NCBI GenBank assembly: GCA_965366365.1
Contig: CBDUEV010000012.1
Span: forward strand, 1 to 57,209
DNA: 57,209 bases
Source: CBDUEV01 sp965366365
GTDB taxonomy: Bacteria > Actinomycetota > Acidimicrobiia > Spongiisociales > JAENVV01
Reading direction: 5' to 3'
Position numbers and translations under genes: made by a program. This document shows, piece after piece, positions 32,726 to 41,027 of this stretch (its first letter is position 1; each line of letters starts with the position of its first letter). The notes beneath the pieces are model-generated. The model had not been told where the DNA came from. It made no database searches and saw only the letters and a program-made list of their open reading frames with translations.

Positions 32726-35356
32726 ATGCCCACCCTTGTGCTTCTCGACGGCCATTCATTGGCATACCGCGCCTTCTACGCACTGCCTTCGGAGATGGCC
32801 ACCACGTCCGGTCAGGTGACGAACGCCGCCTTCGGGTTCATGCGGATGCTGGTCAAGCTCCTCGGCGACCGGCCACCGGACCGCCTGGCGGTTGCCTGGG
32901 ATGTCGGGCGCGCCACCTTTCGTTCGGAGCGTTTTCCGGAGTACAAGGCCCAGCGAGAATCCGCTCCTGACATCTTCAAGAGTCAACTTCCCCTCATCGA
33001 TCAGACGCTGCAGGGGCTCGGCATCAGCCAGTTCCGGATGCCGGGTTACGAGGCCGATGACGTGATCGCCTCGATGGCGACCCAAGCGAAAGAGGCCGGG
33101 TGGTCGGTGCTGGTCGTGACGGGAGACCGCGACAGCTTTCAGCTGGTAGACGATGAGGTGAAGGTCATCTACACCCGACGCGGCATCTCCGATACCGTGC
33201 TCGCCGACTCGGCGTGGGTGGAGGAACGCTACGGGATCAGACCCGACCAGTACGTCGAGTACGCCGCGCTGCGCGGCGACAGTTCAGACAACCTGCCGGG
33301 CGTGCCGGGGGTGGGGGAGAAGACCGCCGCCAAGCTGATCTCGGCGTACGGGGGACTGGAGGCGATCTTCGAACACCTCGATGAGCAGACGCCCAAACTG
33401 CGGGAGAATCTGGCCGCCCACCGTGAACAGGTCTTCCTGAATCGTGAACTGATGGAGCTGAAAAGGGACCTCGACACGGGGGCCGAGCTCGATGCGTTGG
33501 TCTGGACAGAGTGGGATGAGAAGGCGGTGAAGGACCTCTTCGAGAGCCTCGAGTTCCACGCGATGTGGGACGATCTGCTGGCCGTCCACCCGGAGTGGCG
33601 AGGACAGACCGGCGAGGTGCTGGAGGTGGAGGCGGCCGTCGTGACCGACCCGACAGAGGTGGCCGGGTGTTTCGCCTCTCCACCGGTCTCCATCGACGTC
33701 GTGCTCGAGGGGGCCGAACCTGCTGGGCTGATGGTGGGATTGGGAGCATCCCGTGCCGCCTACCTGACCGGATCGGTGCTGGCGGCCGCCGCTCCCTTCC
33801 TGGAGGATCCTGCGGTGGCCAAGCAGGTCCACGACGCCAAAGAGGCGATGCGCCATCTCGCCTCGCTGGGCATCGACCTCGACGGGGTGACCTTCGACAC
33901 GGCGCTGGCCGCCTATGTGGTCAATCCCGCCGCCCGAGGGTACGACCTGGCGTCCGTGGCGGAACGCTTCCTGGCACTCGAACTCGAGTCTCCCGATGCG
34001 GAGACGGAAACCACCGATCAAGGCGCCTTCGACTTCGAGGGAGTGGGTGGTCCTGATCTCGATTCGGCGGCGCGCCGGGTGACGGCCGTCGAGCGCTTGG
34101 CGGAACACCTGGCCGGCGAGCTGGATTCTCGAGACGAGCGGACTCTGTTCGACGACATCGAAATGCCACTCATTCCCGTGCTGCGGAGGATGGAGTCGCT
34201 CGGGATTGCCATAGACCGGGAGTATCTCGAGGGGTTGGGTGAGGATCTTCGCGAAGAGCTGGCCACCCTGGAGACCGCCATTCACGAGGCGGCCGGGGGC
34301 GTGTTCAACATCAACTCGACGCTCCAGCTCAGAGAGGTGCTCTACGACCGTTTGAACCTTCCGGTCCTCAAGAAGACCTCCAAGGGGGTGCCCTCCACCG
34401 ACGCCTCCGTGCTCGCCAAGTTGGAAGGCGAGCATCCGATCGTGGCGTCGTTGCTCCGCTACCGCGAACTCGAGAAGCTGCGGGGAACCTACGTGGACGG
34501 CCTGCTGCCGCTCATCGAGAACGACGGCCGCATCCACACCACCTTCAATCAGATGGCAGCCGCCACGGGGCGGTTGTCCTCCGACCACCCAAACCTGCAG
34601 AACATCCCGGTCCGCTCGGAGACCGGGCGGTTGGTTCGCAAGGCGTTTGTTCCCGAGCCAGGGTGGACGTTTGTGGTGGCGGACTATTCCCAGATCGAGC
34701 TCCGCATCCTCGCCCACCTGAGCAACGACTCCGGTCTGCTGCATGCTTTCGGGGAGGCGCAACGCGACATCCACACGGCCACGGCGGCCTCCGTGTTCGG
34801 CGTTCCTCTCGACGAGGTGACTCAAGAGATGCGGCGGCGCGCCAAAGCCATCAACTTCGGACTGCTCTATGGGATGGAGGCCTTTGGACTGGCCGACCGG
34901 CTGGAAATCGGCCGGGAGGAGGCGAAGGAGCACATCGAGAAGTACTTCGCGACGTTCCCCGACGTCAAGGCGTTCATGGGGTCGATCGTCGACGACGCCA
35001 AGTCGAAGGGCTACACATCGACGCTGTTTGGGCGGCGTCGGTACCTCCCCGAATTGCGGTCCGACAACTGGCGGGTCAGGCAGATGGGCGAGCGGATGGC
35101 CCTCAATGCCCCGGTGCAAGGCACCGCTGCCGACATCATCAAGATGGCCATGCTGGCGGTGGATCGGGCTCTGGAAGGGTTCTCGGCCAGCCTCCTTCTG
35201 CAGATCCACGACGAGCTGGTGGTCGAGGCGCCTCCCGGGGAACTCGACGACGTGACGAAGATCGTCGTGGCGGAGATGGAGGGGGTCGCCGACCTGGCCG
35301 TCACGCTGGCCGTGGATGTGGCCACCGGAGCAACCCTGGCCGACTGCAAGCCCTGA
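32726..35356 (+). CDS. polA: DNA polymerase I
   Basis: 876 residues. An N-terminal 5'-nuclease domain (LLDGHSLAYRAFYAL, TGDRD, and the GVPGVGEKTA helix-hairpin-helix) covers about 1-285. The middle domain keeps the 3'-5' exonuclease fold but not its acidic residues (SIDVVLEG instead of a DxE motif), so proofreading is probably absent, as known for other actinomycete PolA proteins. The polymerase domain (about 480-876) has motif A VADYSQIELRIL, motif B RRRAKAINFGLLYG and motif C QIHDELV. It fills gaps in repair and removes RNA primers. Confidence 0.97.
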   Translation: MPTLVLLDGHSLAYRAFYALPSEMATTSGQVTNAAFGFMRMLVKLLGDRPPDRLAVAWDVGRATFRSERFPEYKAQRESAPDIFKSQLPLIDQTLQGLGISQFRMPGYEADDVIASMATQAKEAGWSVLVVTGDRDSFQLVDDEVKVIYTRRGISDTVLADSAWVEERYGIRPDQYVEYAALRGDSSDNLPGVPGVGEKTAAKLISAYGGLEAIFEHLDEQTPKLRENLAAHREQVFLNRELMELKRDLDTGAELDALVWTEWDEKAVKDLFESLEFHAMWDDLLAVHPEWRGQTGEVLEVEAAVVTDPTEVAGCFASPPVSIDVVLEGAEPAGLMVGLGASRAAYLTGSVLAAAAPFLEDPAVAKQVHDAKEAMRHLASLGIDLDGVTFDTALAAYVVNPAARGYDLASVAERFLALELESPDAETETTDQGAFDFEGVGGPDLDSAARRVTAVERLAEHLAGELDSRDERTLFDDIEMPLIPVLRRMESLGIAIDREYLEGLGEDLREELATLETAIHEAAGGVFNINSTLQLREVLYDRLNLPVLKKTSKGVPSTDASVLAKLEGEHPIVASLLRYRELEKLRGTYVDGLLPLIENDGRIHTTFNQMAAATGRLSSDHPNLQNIPVRSETGRLVRKAFVPEPGWTFVVADYSQIELRILAHLSNDSGLLHAFGEAQRDIHTATAASVFGVPLDEVTQEMRRRAKAINFGLLYGMEAFGLADRLEIGREEAKEHIEKYFATFPDVKAFMGSIVDDAKSKGYTSTLFGRRRYLPELRSDNWRVRQMGERMALNAPVQGTAADIIKMAMLAVDRALEGFSASLLLQIHDELVVEAPPGELDDVTKIVVAEMEGVADLAVTLAVDVATGATLADCKP

Positions 35357-35459
35357 ACGCCGAGCCGGTTGGCGGTTTGACGGGCGGTTGCTACCATGCT
35401 GCTCGCCTCACAGCCCTTGCGCGCCGTGGGAGCTCTCTTGGAGGAATCACCAAACGCCT

Positions 35460-37175
35460 ATGAATGAAGAAAACGAGTCTGTGTCGTCCGACGACACCGC
35501 AATTCCTGAGGCCGTGGACGACACGGTCATCGCAGAAACCGCAGCGGAAACGGCCGAGCCATCGGAAGCGCCCGAGCCCGCGGAAGTGACCGAGTCCGTG
35601 GAGTCTCATGAATCCCCGGAAGTGTCTGAGTCCGTGGAATCAGATGAGTCCGCAGAAGAGGCTGAGTCCGTGGAATCGGCTGAGACGGATATACCCGTCG
35701 AAGCGGCCGAGCCGGCCGGCTCCGACACTCCGGTCGCGTCCGACGGGGCCCCGCAGGAAGCTGGGTTGGCGGCCGAGCCTGCCGACACACCGGCCGAGCC
35801 CGCCGCCACACAGGAAGAGCCAGCGACTGTCGCCGCCGCACCGGCGGAGGCTGTCGACGAAGCCGCCCCGACACCGGACGCCCCCGTGTCCCACGGGCCG
35901 GTGGCCATCGTGGCGAAGCGGGTCAGCGACCTCCCCGACAGCATCGCGGAGGATTTCGAAGCCGCGCTCGACCACACCATGCTCGAGTTCAGCGAGGGCG
36001 ACATCGTCGAGGGTACGGTCGTGGCCATCGACAACGACGAAGTGCTCGTCGACATCGGTTACAAGTCCGAAGGCGTGATCCCGCTTCAGGAGCTTTCGAT
36101 TCGCAAAGCCGTCAATCCCGGCGACGTGGTGTCGGTCGGAGAGGTGATCGAGGGCCTGGTGCTCGATAAGGAAGACGACGAAGGTCGGCTCATCCTCTCC
36201 AAGAAGCGCGCTCAATACGAGCGAGCCTGGGGTCGGATCCAGTCCATCACCGACGCCGGCGGCACCGTGACGGGTCCGGTCATCGAGGTCGTCAAGGGCG
36301 GCCTGATCGTCGACATCGGCCTGCGCGGTTTCCTCCCCGCCTCCCTCGTGGAGCTGCGGCGAGTGCGCGATCTCGATCCCTATGTGGGTGAAACGATCGA
36401 AGCCAAGGTCATCGAACTGGACCGCAACCGCAACAACGTCGTGCTGTCTCGAAGGGCCTATCTGGAAGAAGCCCAGGCCGAGCAACGGCAGGCGTTCCTG
36501 GACGATCTCGAAGTTGGGATGGTTCGCGAGGGTGTCATTTCCTCGGTGGTGAACTTCGGAGCTTTCGTGGACCTGGGGGGAATGGACGGGCTCGTTCACG
36601 TCTCCGAACTGTCCTATCAGCACGTGAATCACCCATCCGAGGTGGTCAAGGTCGGGGATCAGGTGACCGTTCGGGTGCTCGAGGTCGATCGGGACCGAGA
36701 GCGGATCTCGCTTTCCATCAAGCAGACCCAAGACGACCCCTGGGAGCAGTTCTCCAAGGGCCATGCCGTGGGGGACAGCGTCGAGGGTGCCGTGACCAAG
36801 ACGGTTCCGTTTGGCGCCTTTGTGTCCGTCGGCGATGGGGTCGAGGGCCTGGTTCACGTCTCGGAGATCGCCATGCATCGTGTGGAATCGCCGGAACTCG
36901 AACTCTCGCTCGGCCAGCAGGTGACGGTCAAGATCACCGAGATGGACGAAGAGCGCCGTCGGGTCAGCCTTTCGATCAAACAGGCGCTGCCCGGCTACAC
37001 GGAACGCGATGAACGTCCCAGCCCAGGAGAGGCGCCCCGCCGCCGTGCTCCCGAGAGGCGCGAGTTCGAGCGTGAAGCTGATTCGTCCCAAGAGGAGGAG
37101 CGCAGCTTCAACGTCGACTCCTCCTTGGAGGCCATCCTTCAGGAACTGAAGGAGCGGGGCATCGGGAAACGCTGA
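35460..37175 (+). CDS. rpsA: 30S ribosomal protein S1 with long acidic N-terminal extension
   Basis: 571 residues from ATG at 35460; GGAGG lies 15 bases upstream, a longer spacing than usual. Four S1 RNA-binding domains are visible at about 178-250, 265-335, 352-425 and 437-510, each with the G.V..G.V..V...GA.V..G...G..H.SE or related pattern, the third and fourth best conserved. Before them is an extension of about 175 residues rich in Glu, Ser, Ala and Pro with repeated ESVES/ESAE units, probably disordered. Other actinobacterial S1 proteins usually start close to the first domain. The basic/acidic tail after 510 is ordinary. Confidence 0.9.
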   Translation: MNEENESVSSDDTAIPEAVDDTVIAETAAETAEPSEAPEPAEVTESVESHESPEVSESVESDESAEEAESVESAETDIPVEAAEPAGSDTPVASDGAPQEAGLAAEPADTPAEPAATQEEPATVAAAPAEAVDEAAPTPDAPVSHGPVAIVAKRVSDLPDSIAEDFEAALDHTMLEFSEGDIVEGTVVAIDNDEVLVDIGYKSEGVIPLQELSIRKAVNPGDVVSVGEVIEGLVLDKEDDEGRLILSKKRAQYERAWGRIQSITDAGGTVTGPVIEVVKGGLIVDIGLRGFLPASLVELRRVRDLDPYVGETIEAKVIELDRNRNNVVLSRRAYLEEAQAEQRQAFLDDLEVGMVREGVISSVVNFGAFVDLGGMDGLVHVSELSYQHVNHPSEVVKVGDQVTVRVLEVDRDRERISLSIKQTQDDPWEQFSKGHAVGDSVEGAVTKTVPFGAFVSVGDGVEGLVHVSEIAMHRVESPELELSLGQQVTVKITEMDEERRRVSLSIKQALPGYTERDERPSPGEAPRRRAPERREFEREADSSQEEERSFNVDSSLEAILQELKERGIGKR

Positions 37176-37242
37176 CCTCGGCTTGGCCACTTGGGTTGTC
37201 TACATGATCCGTTCGTCGCCGAAAAATGGGTCGCTCGCATCC

Positions 37243-37248
37243 TTGACA
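37243..37248 (+). promoter_or_regulatory. Possible -35 element upstream of the Tad operon
   Basis: TTGACA occurs in the 257-base spacer between rpsA and cpaB. A good -10 at 17-18 bases is not evident (AGTCTG/GTCTGA). The spacer also has a CTCCGC...GCGGAG stem candidate near 37279-37300. Nothing else is seen in it. Confidence 0.25.
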
Positions 37249-37432
37249 AGGCGTGGATGTGTGCGAGTCTGAGGTCACTCCGCCGCTGTGAGTGCGGAGA
37301 CCCGCGATGAGCGAGCGTCGGAACGACTGATATCAGCGACTCCGCGTGGTGGCACGCGACTGTGCGTGACACCCGCGATCGGCGGTCGGCGGAGATGCCA
37401 CTGCGGTAGAAAAACTGAGTTGAGGAGTGGAA

Positions 37433-38392
37433 ATGGGTAGGCGGACACTGGTCTTGGTCCTCGCGCTGGTGCTAGCCGGGTTGGCAGCACTCGCCATTTG
37501 GCGCGTGCTGTCCAGCGCCGAAGAAGAAGCCAAAGCTGGCCTGGTTCTCGTTCCCGTCTACCGGAGCGGGGAGCTGCTGGCGGAAGGCTCCGATGGCTCG
37601 CTGCTTCTCTCCCAGGATTCGATCGTCCTCAGCGAAGAGAACCAGGATTTCCTTCCTTTGAACGCCATCACCACCGAAGACCAGCTTCGATCGGTGCTGA
37701 CGGGCCGTTTCGCGGCTGGGCCGATCAGCGAGAACCAGATTCTCACCACGGATCAGTGGGTTGATGTGACGGAGGATCTGCGCCCCTTGAAGGATGTCAT
37801 CCCGGAGGGGTCGCAGGCGATGACCATCCGGGCTACGGCGGAGCGCGGTGTCAACCAGTTCATCCAACCTGGCGACCGGGTCAACGTCATCGTCACCACC
37901 GACCTCGAGGTGCTGGCCACACCGGCCTTCACCGGGGTCGAGTCCCCCGGAGGTGAGGAAGCCGCCCCGGCCGACGGTCAAACGGACGAACCGACTGCGC
38001 CGCAGGAGGTGACAGAGAAGACCTACACCCGGTTCGTGATGCAGAACGTGCCGGTGTTGGCTGTCGGGCGCGAGATCGTTGCCGATGAGAACGCCCCGAC
38101 GGTGGTGGATGTACCGCTCGCCGAGGCCGGCGCCGCCGTCGTCGACGAAACGCAGGAGGAGACCGACGAGACCCTCTCGCTGTACACCCTCGAGGTGACC
38201 CCTGATCAAGCAGAGCGTCTCGCCTTTTCGTTCGAAACAAGCGATGTGTGGCTGACCCTCGTACCCGATGACTACGTGGCCGCCCGGACCGAGGGTGTCA
38301 TTTTCGACAATCTGTATCCGGACTTCGGTGTCCTGACTACACTGTTCCCAGGCCTCAGAGACCTCGAGATCTTGCTCGGTTTGGGAGGTTGA
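37433..38392 (+). CDS. cpaB: Flp pilus assembly protein CpaB/RcpC-like (SAF domain)
   Basis: 319 residues from ATG at 37433, with GAGGAG five bases upstream; an in-frame GTG at 37427 overlaps that site and is less likely. One N-terminal transmembrane helix (about 5-23) is followed by an SAF-type domain (GPISENQILTTDQW, RATAERGVNQFIQPGDRVNVIVT) and a C-terminal part with an acidic Pro-rich loop. CpaB proteins are periplasm-facing parts of Tad pilus machines; in a bacterium without an outer membrane it would act in the wall space. It starts the Tad gene set. Confidence 0.84.
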   Translation: MGRRTLVLVLALVLAGLAALAIWRVLSSAEEEAKAGLVLVPVYRSGELLAEGSDGSLLLSQDSIVLSEENQDFLPLNAITTEDQLRSVLTGRFAAGPISENQILTTDQWVDVTEDLRPLKDVIPEGSQAMTIRATAERGVNQFIQPGDRVNVIVTTDLEVLATPAFTGVESPGGEEAAPADGQTDEPTAPQEVTEKTYTRFVMQNVPVLAVGREIVADENAPTVVDVPLAEAGAAVVDETQEETDETLSLYTLEVTPDQAERLAFSFETSDVWLTLVPDDYVAARTEGVIFDNLYPDFGVLTTLFPGLRDLEILLGLGG

Positions 38393-38397
38393 GACCA

Positions 38398-39585
38398 TTG
38401 GCAGAAGAAGGCGAACGCCTTTCCGTTGTAGTCTTTGACGACGACGAGTCGTTTCTGGACGAGGCGAAGCGCGCTTTCGACGGGGAAGCCGCCACCGTGC
38501 GGACCTTCGAAGAAGCTCAGAACCACGTCGAAAGCGACGTGGTCGATCTGCTGGTGCTCGGCCCGAGCCACGCCAACGATGCTGCGCTCCGGATCGTCGG
38601 ACCTCTCATGGACATCGACTCGGGACTGCCGGTGGTGCTCGTCGCCGAGACGTTGACGGCGCCGCTTCTCAAATCAGCCCTGCGAGCCGGACTCAAAGAC
38701 GTCGTCGAAGCGCCTCTCTCGACGGAGAAGGCCATCGAAGCACTCGCCTTGTTCGAGAGGGTCGGTGTGAAAGCCGGGTCGGCAACGCCGACCGTGGCCC
38801 CGCCTCCTCCTCGGGCCCTGGGGAAGGTCATCACCGTCGTCTCCGCCAAGGGCGGAAGCGGCAAGACGGTTGTCGCCACCAATTTGGCCATGCTGCTGAA
38901 TCGCGAACTGGGACCCGATCGAGTCGTCATCGTGGACGCCGATCTCCAGTTCGGTGACGTGTGCCTGGTGCTCCAGCTCGAGCCCAAATACACCGTCGTC
39001 AGTGCAGCTCAGGAGATTCATCGGCTCGATGAGAGCATGCTCAAGACGCTCCTCACGAGGCATGAGTCGGGCCTCAACGTGCTCGCCGCTCCTCTCGAGC
39101 CGGCTTTTGCCGACGAGATATCGACGCGGGTCATCACCGAGATCGTCGCCAAGCTCCGTGAGATGTACGACTACGTCATCGTCGACACGGCCTCGCTGCT
39201 CGACGAGCTGCTCCTTTCTCTGTTGGAGCGAGCCGATCAGGCGCTCTTCGTGGTCGACATGGACCTACCCAGTGTCAAGAACGCCAAGTTGGCGCTCGAA
39301 ACGCTGCGCCTCCTCAAGTTCCAGTCCTCGAAGATCCAGCTGGTCCTGAACCGGAGTAACGCTCGAGCCCGACTCGACGAGAATGAGATCGAACGATCTT
39401 TGAAGATGAAGATCTCCGCAGCCGTCCCCTCGGACGGTCTGGTGCCGGCTTCGGTGAACGAGGGGAGACCGGTGGTCGAGTCGGCTCCGCGCTCGAAGGT
39501 TGCCCGCGGATTCGAAACGGTGGCCGCCTTGGTCCTCGAACAGAAGATCGAAAGCAGTAAACCGGGGCGTCGGAGATGGCGATAG
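38398..39585 (+). CDS. tadZ: Tad pilus ATPase TadZ/CpaE
   Basis: 395 residues from TTG at 38398, which has GGGAGG nine bases upstream; a TTG at 38389 touches the same site and is rejected. Residues about 8-115 are a receiver-like domain (VVVFDDDESFLDEA) and about 140-370 a ParA/MinD-type ATPase with the deviant Walker A SAKGGSGKTVVATNLA and VIVDADLQFGD. TadZ/CpaE proteins place the pilus machine at the membrane, often at a pole. The gene follows cpaB closely. Confidence 0.88.
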   Translation: MAEEGERLSVVVFDDDESFLDEAKRAFDGEAATVRTFEEAQNHVESDVVDLLVLGPSHANDAALRIVGPLMDIDSGLPVVLVAETLTAPLLKSALRAGLKDVVEAPLSTEKAIEALALFERVGVKAGSATPTVAPPPPRALGKVITVVSAKGGSGKTVVATNLAMLLNRELGPDRVVIVDADLQFGDVCLVLQLEPKYTVVSAAQEIHRLDESMLKTLLTRHESGLNVLAAPLEPAFADEISTRVITEIVAKLREMYDYVIVDTASLLDELLLSLLERADQALFVVDMDLPSVKNAKLALETLRLLKFQSSKIQLVLNRSNARARLDENEIERSLKMKISAAVPSDGLVPASVNEGRPVVESAPRSKVARGFETVAALVLEQKIESSKPGRRRWR

Positions 39586-39610
39586 TACAGAGACAGCTTT
39601 TTCGAGTGAC

Positions 39611-39630
39611 GGGACCCTGTTCGTGGTCCC
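39611..39630 (+). other. Small hairpin between tadZ and tadA
   Basis: GGGACC and GGTCCC form a 6-bp stem with an 8-base loop in the 65-base spacer. It lies 20 bases before the tadA ATG, upstream of its ribosome-binding site. It could modulate or separate expression of the two genes, or mean nothing. Confidence 0.3.
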
Positions 39631-39650
39631 ATGCAGGGGAGTGAGAAGCA

Positions 39651-41027
39651 ATGGCATCTCTTTCTGAGAGAGTCGCCGCTGCGAAGACATCGGAGCCGAG
39701 GCTCGATTCGCGCCGGGAAGAACTATTTCGCGAGCTACGGGGAAAGCTCCATTTCCGTGTAGTGGAGGAGCTCGGCCCCACCCTCTACGACCGGCAGATG
39801 AGTGACGCCGAGCTCCGGCTCCGCGTCGTGGAGATGCTCGAATGGGCGGTGGAGCAGGAGCAGGGGCTCCCGCTTTCGAGCGGCGACCGGGCGCAGCTCA
39901 TCAACGAGATCGCCAGTGACGTCCTGGGGTATGGCCCCATCGACCCTCTGCTCAACGACCCGGCCGTCACCGAGGTGATGGTGAACGGGCCCCACGCCGT
40001 CTACGTGGAGCGACTCGGCAAGATCGAGCGCACCGAGGTCAGGTTCGTCGACGGCGTCCACCTCCGCCGGATCATCGACAAGATCGTCGGCCAGGTGGGT
40101 CGGCGCGTCGACGAGGCCACGCCCATGGTCGACGCCCGATTGCCGGACGGTTCGCGTGTCAATGCGATCATTCACCCACTCGCCATCGGTGGCCCGTTCT
40201 TGACGATTCGTAAGTTTGCCGTCGATCCCCTCACCGAGGAGGACCTCATTCAGTTCGGCACGTTCGACAAGCGCGTGGCCGATTTCCTGGCCGGCTGCGT
40301 CAAGGGCCGGCTCAACGTCCTGATCAGCGGAGGAACCGGTTCCGGCAAGACCACTCTGCTCAACGTGGTGTCCAGCTACATCCCCGATACCGAGCGGATC
40401 GTCACCGTCGAGGACGCTGCCGAACTCCAGCTCCGCCAGCGTCATGTCCTGAGTCTCGAATCCCGTCCGCCCAACCTGGAAGGGGTCGGCCAGATCGCCA
40501 TTCGCGACCTCGTCCGGAACACCCTTCGCATGCGGCCGGACCGCATCGTGGTAGGTGAGGTGCGTGGCGGTGAGGCTCTCGACATGCTCCAAGCCATGAA
40601 CACCGGCCACGACGGCTCTCTGACCACGGTGCACTCCAACTCGCCCCGTGACACGCTCTCTCGTGTTGAAACCATGGTGCTGATGGCCGGGTTCGACTTG
40701 CCGGTCCGGGCCATCCGCGAGCAGGTCTCGTCCGCGGTCGACCTCATCGTCCACACGGCGCGGCTCCGCGACGGTACGCGGCGCGTCACCCACATCACAG
40801 AAGTGGAGGGGATGGAGGGCGACATCATCACGCTCCAGGACCTCTTCCTGTTCGACTTCGGGATGGGTGTCGACGAAGACGGCAAATACCTGGGGCACCT
40901 GAAAGCCTGCGGTATCCGTCCCACCTTCAGCAACCAGCTCAAGGATCTTGGAGTCAAGCTGCCGGCAGACATCTTCCATCCCGAGCCTTTCGCCCGACAT
41001 ACCAGCGACGACTTCATGCGGCGCTGA
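39651..41027 (+). CDS. tadA: Tad pilus secretion ATPase TadA/CpaF
   Basis: 458 residues, ATG start with a GGGGAG purine run upstream. Type IV secretion ATPase of the CpaF class: N-terminal domain with GYGPIDPLLNDPAVTEVMVNG, then Walker A ISGGTGSGKTTLLN near 224, the Asp box in VTVEDAAELQL, Walker B PDRIVVGEVRGGEALDMLQ with the downstream His box (TGHDGSLTTVHSNS). It powers assembly of Flp pili as a cytoplasmic hexamer. The stop overlaps the start of the next gene by one base (TGATG). Confidence 0.95.
   Translation: MASLSERVAAAKTSEPRLDSRREELFRELRGKLHFRVVEELGPTLYDRQMSDAELRLRVVEMLEWAVEQEQGLPLSSGDRAQLINEIASDVLGYGPIDPLLNDPAVTEVMVNGPHAVYVERLGKIERTEVRFVDGVHLRRIIDKIVGQVGRRVDEATPMVDARLPDGSRVNAIIHPLAIGGPFLTIRKFAVDPLTEEDLIQFGTFDKRVADFLAGCVKGRLNVLISGGTGSGKTTLLNVVSSYIPDTERIVTVEDAAELQLRQRHVLSLESRPPNLEGVGQIAIRDLVRNTLRMRPDRIVVGEVRGGEALDMLQAMNTGHDGSLTTVHSNSPRDTLSRVETMVLMAGFDLPVRAIREQVSSAVDLIVHTARLRDGTRRVTHITEVEGMEGDIITLQDLFLFDFGMGVDEDGKYLGHLKACGIRPTFSNQLKDLGVKLPADIFHPEPFARHTSDDFMRR

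Noticed and set aside
33284..35209. A 641-codon open frame antisense to polA
   Set aside because: polA motifs A, B and C are intact on the plus strand; the antisense translation has no recognisable domain.
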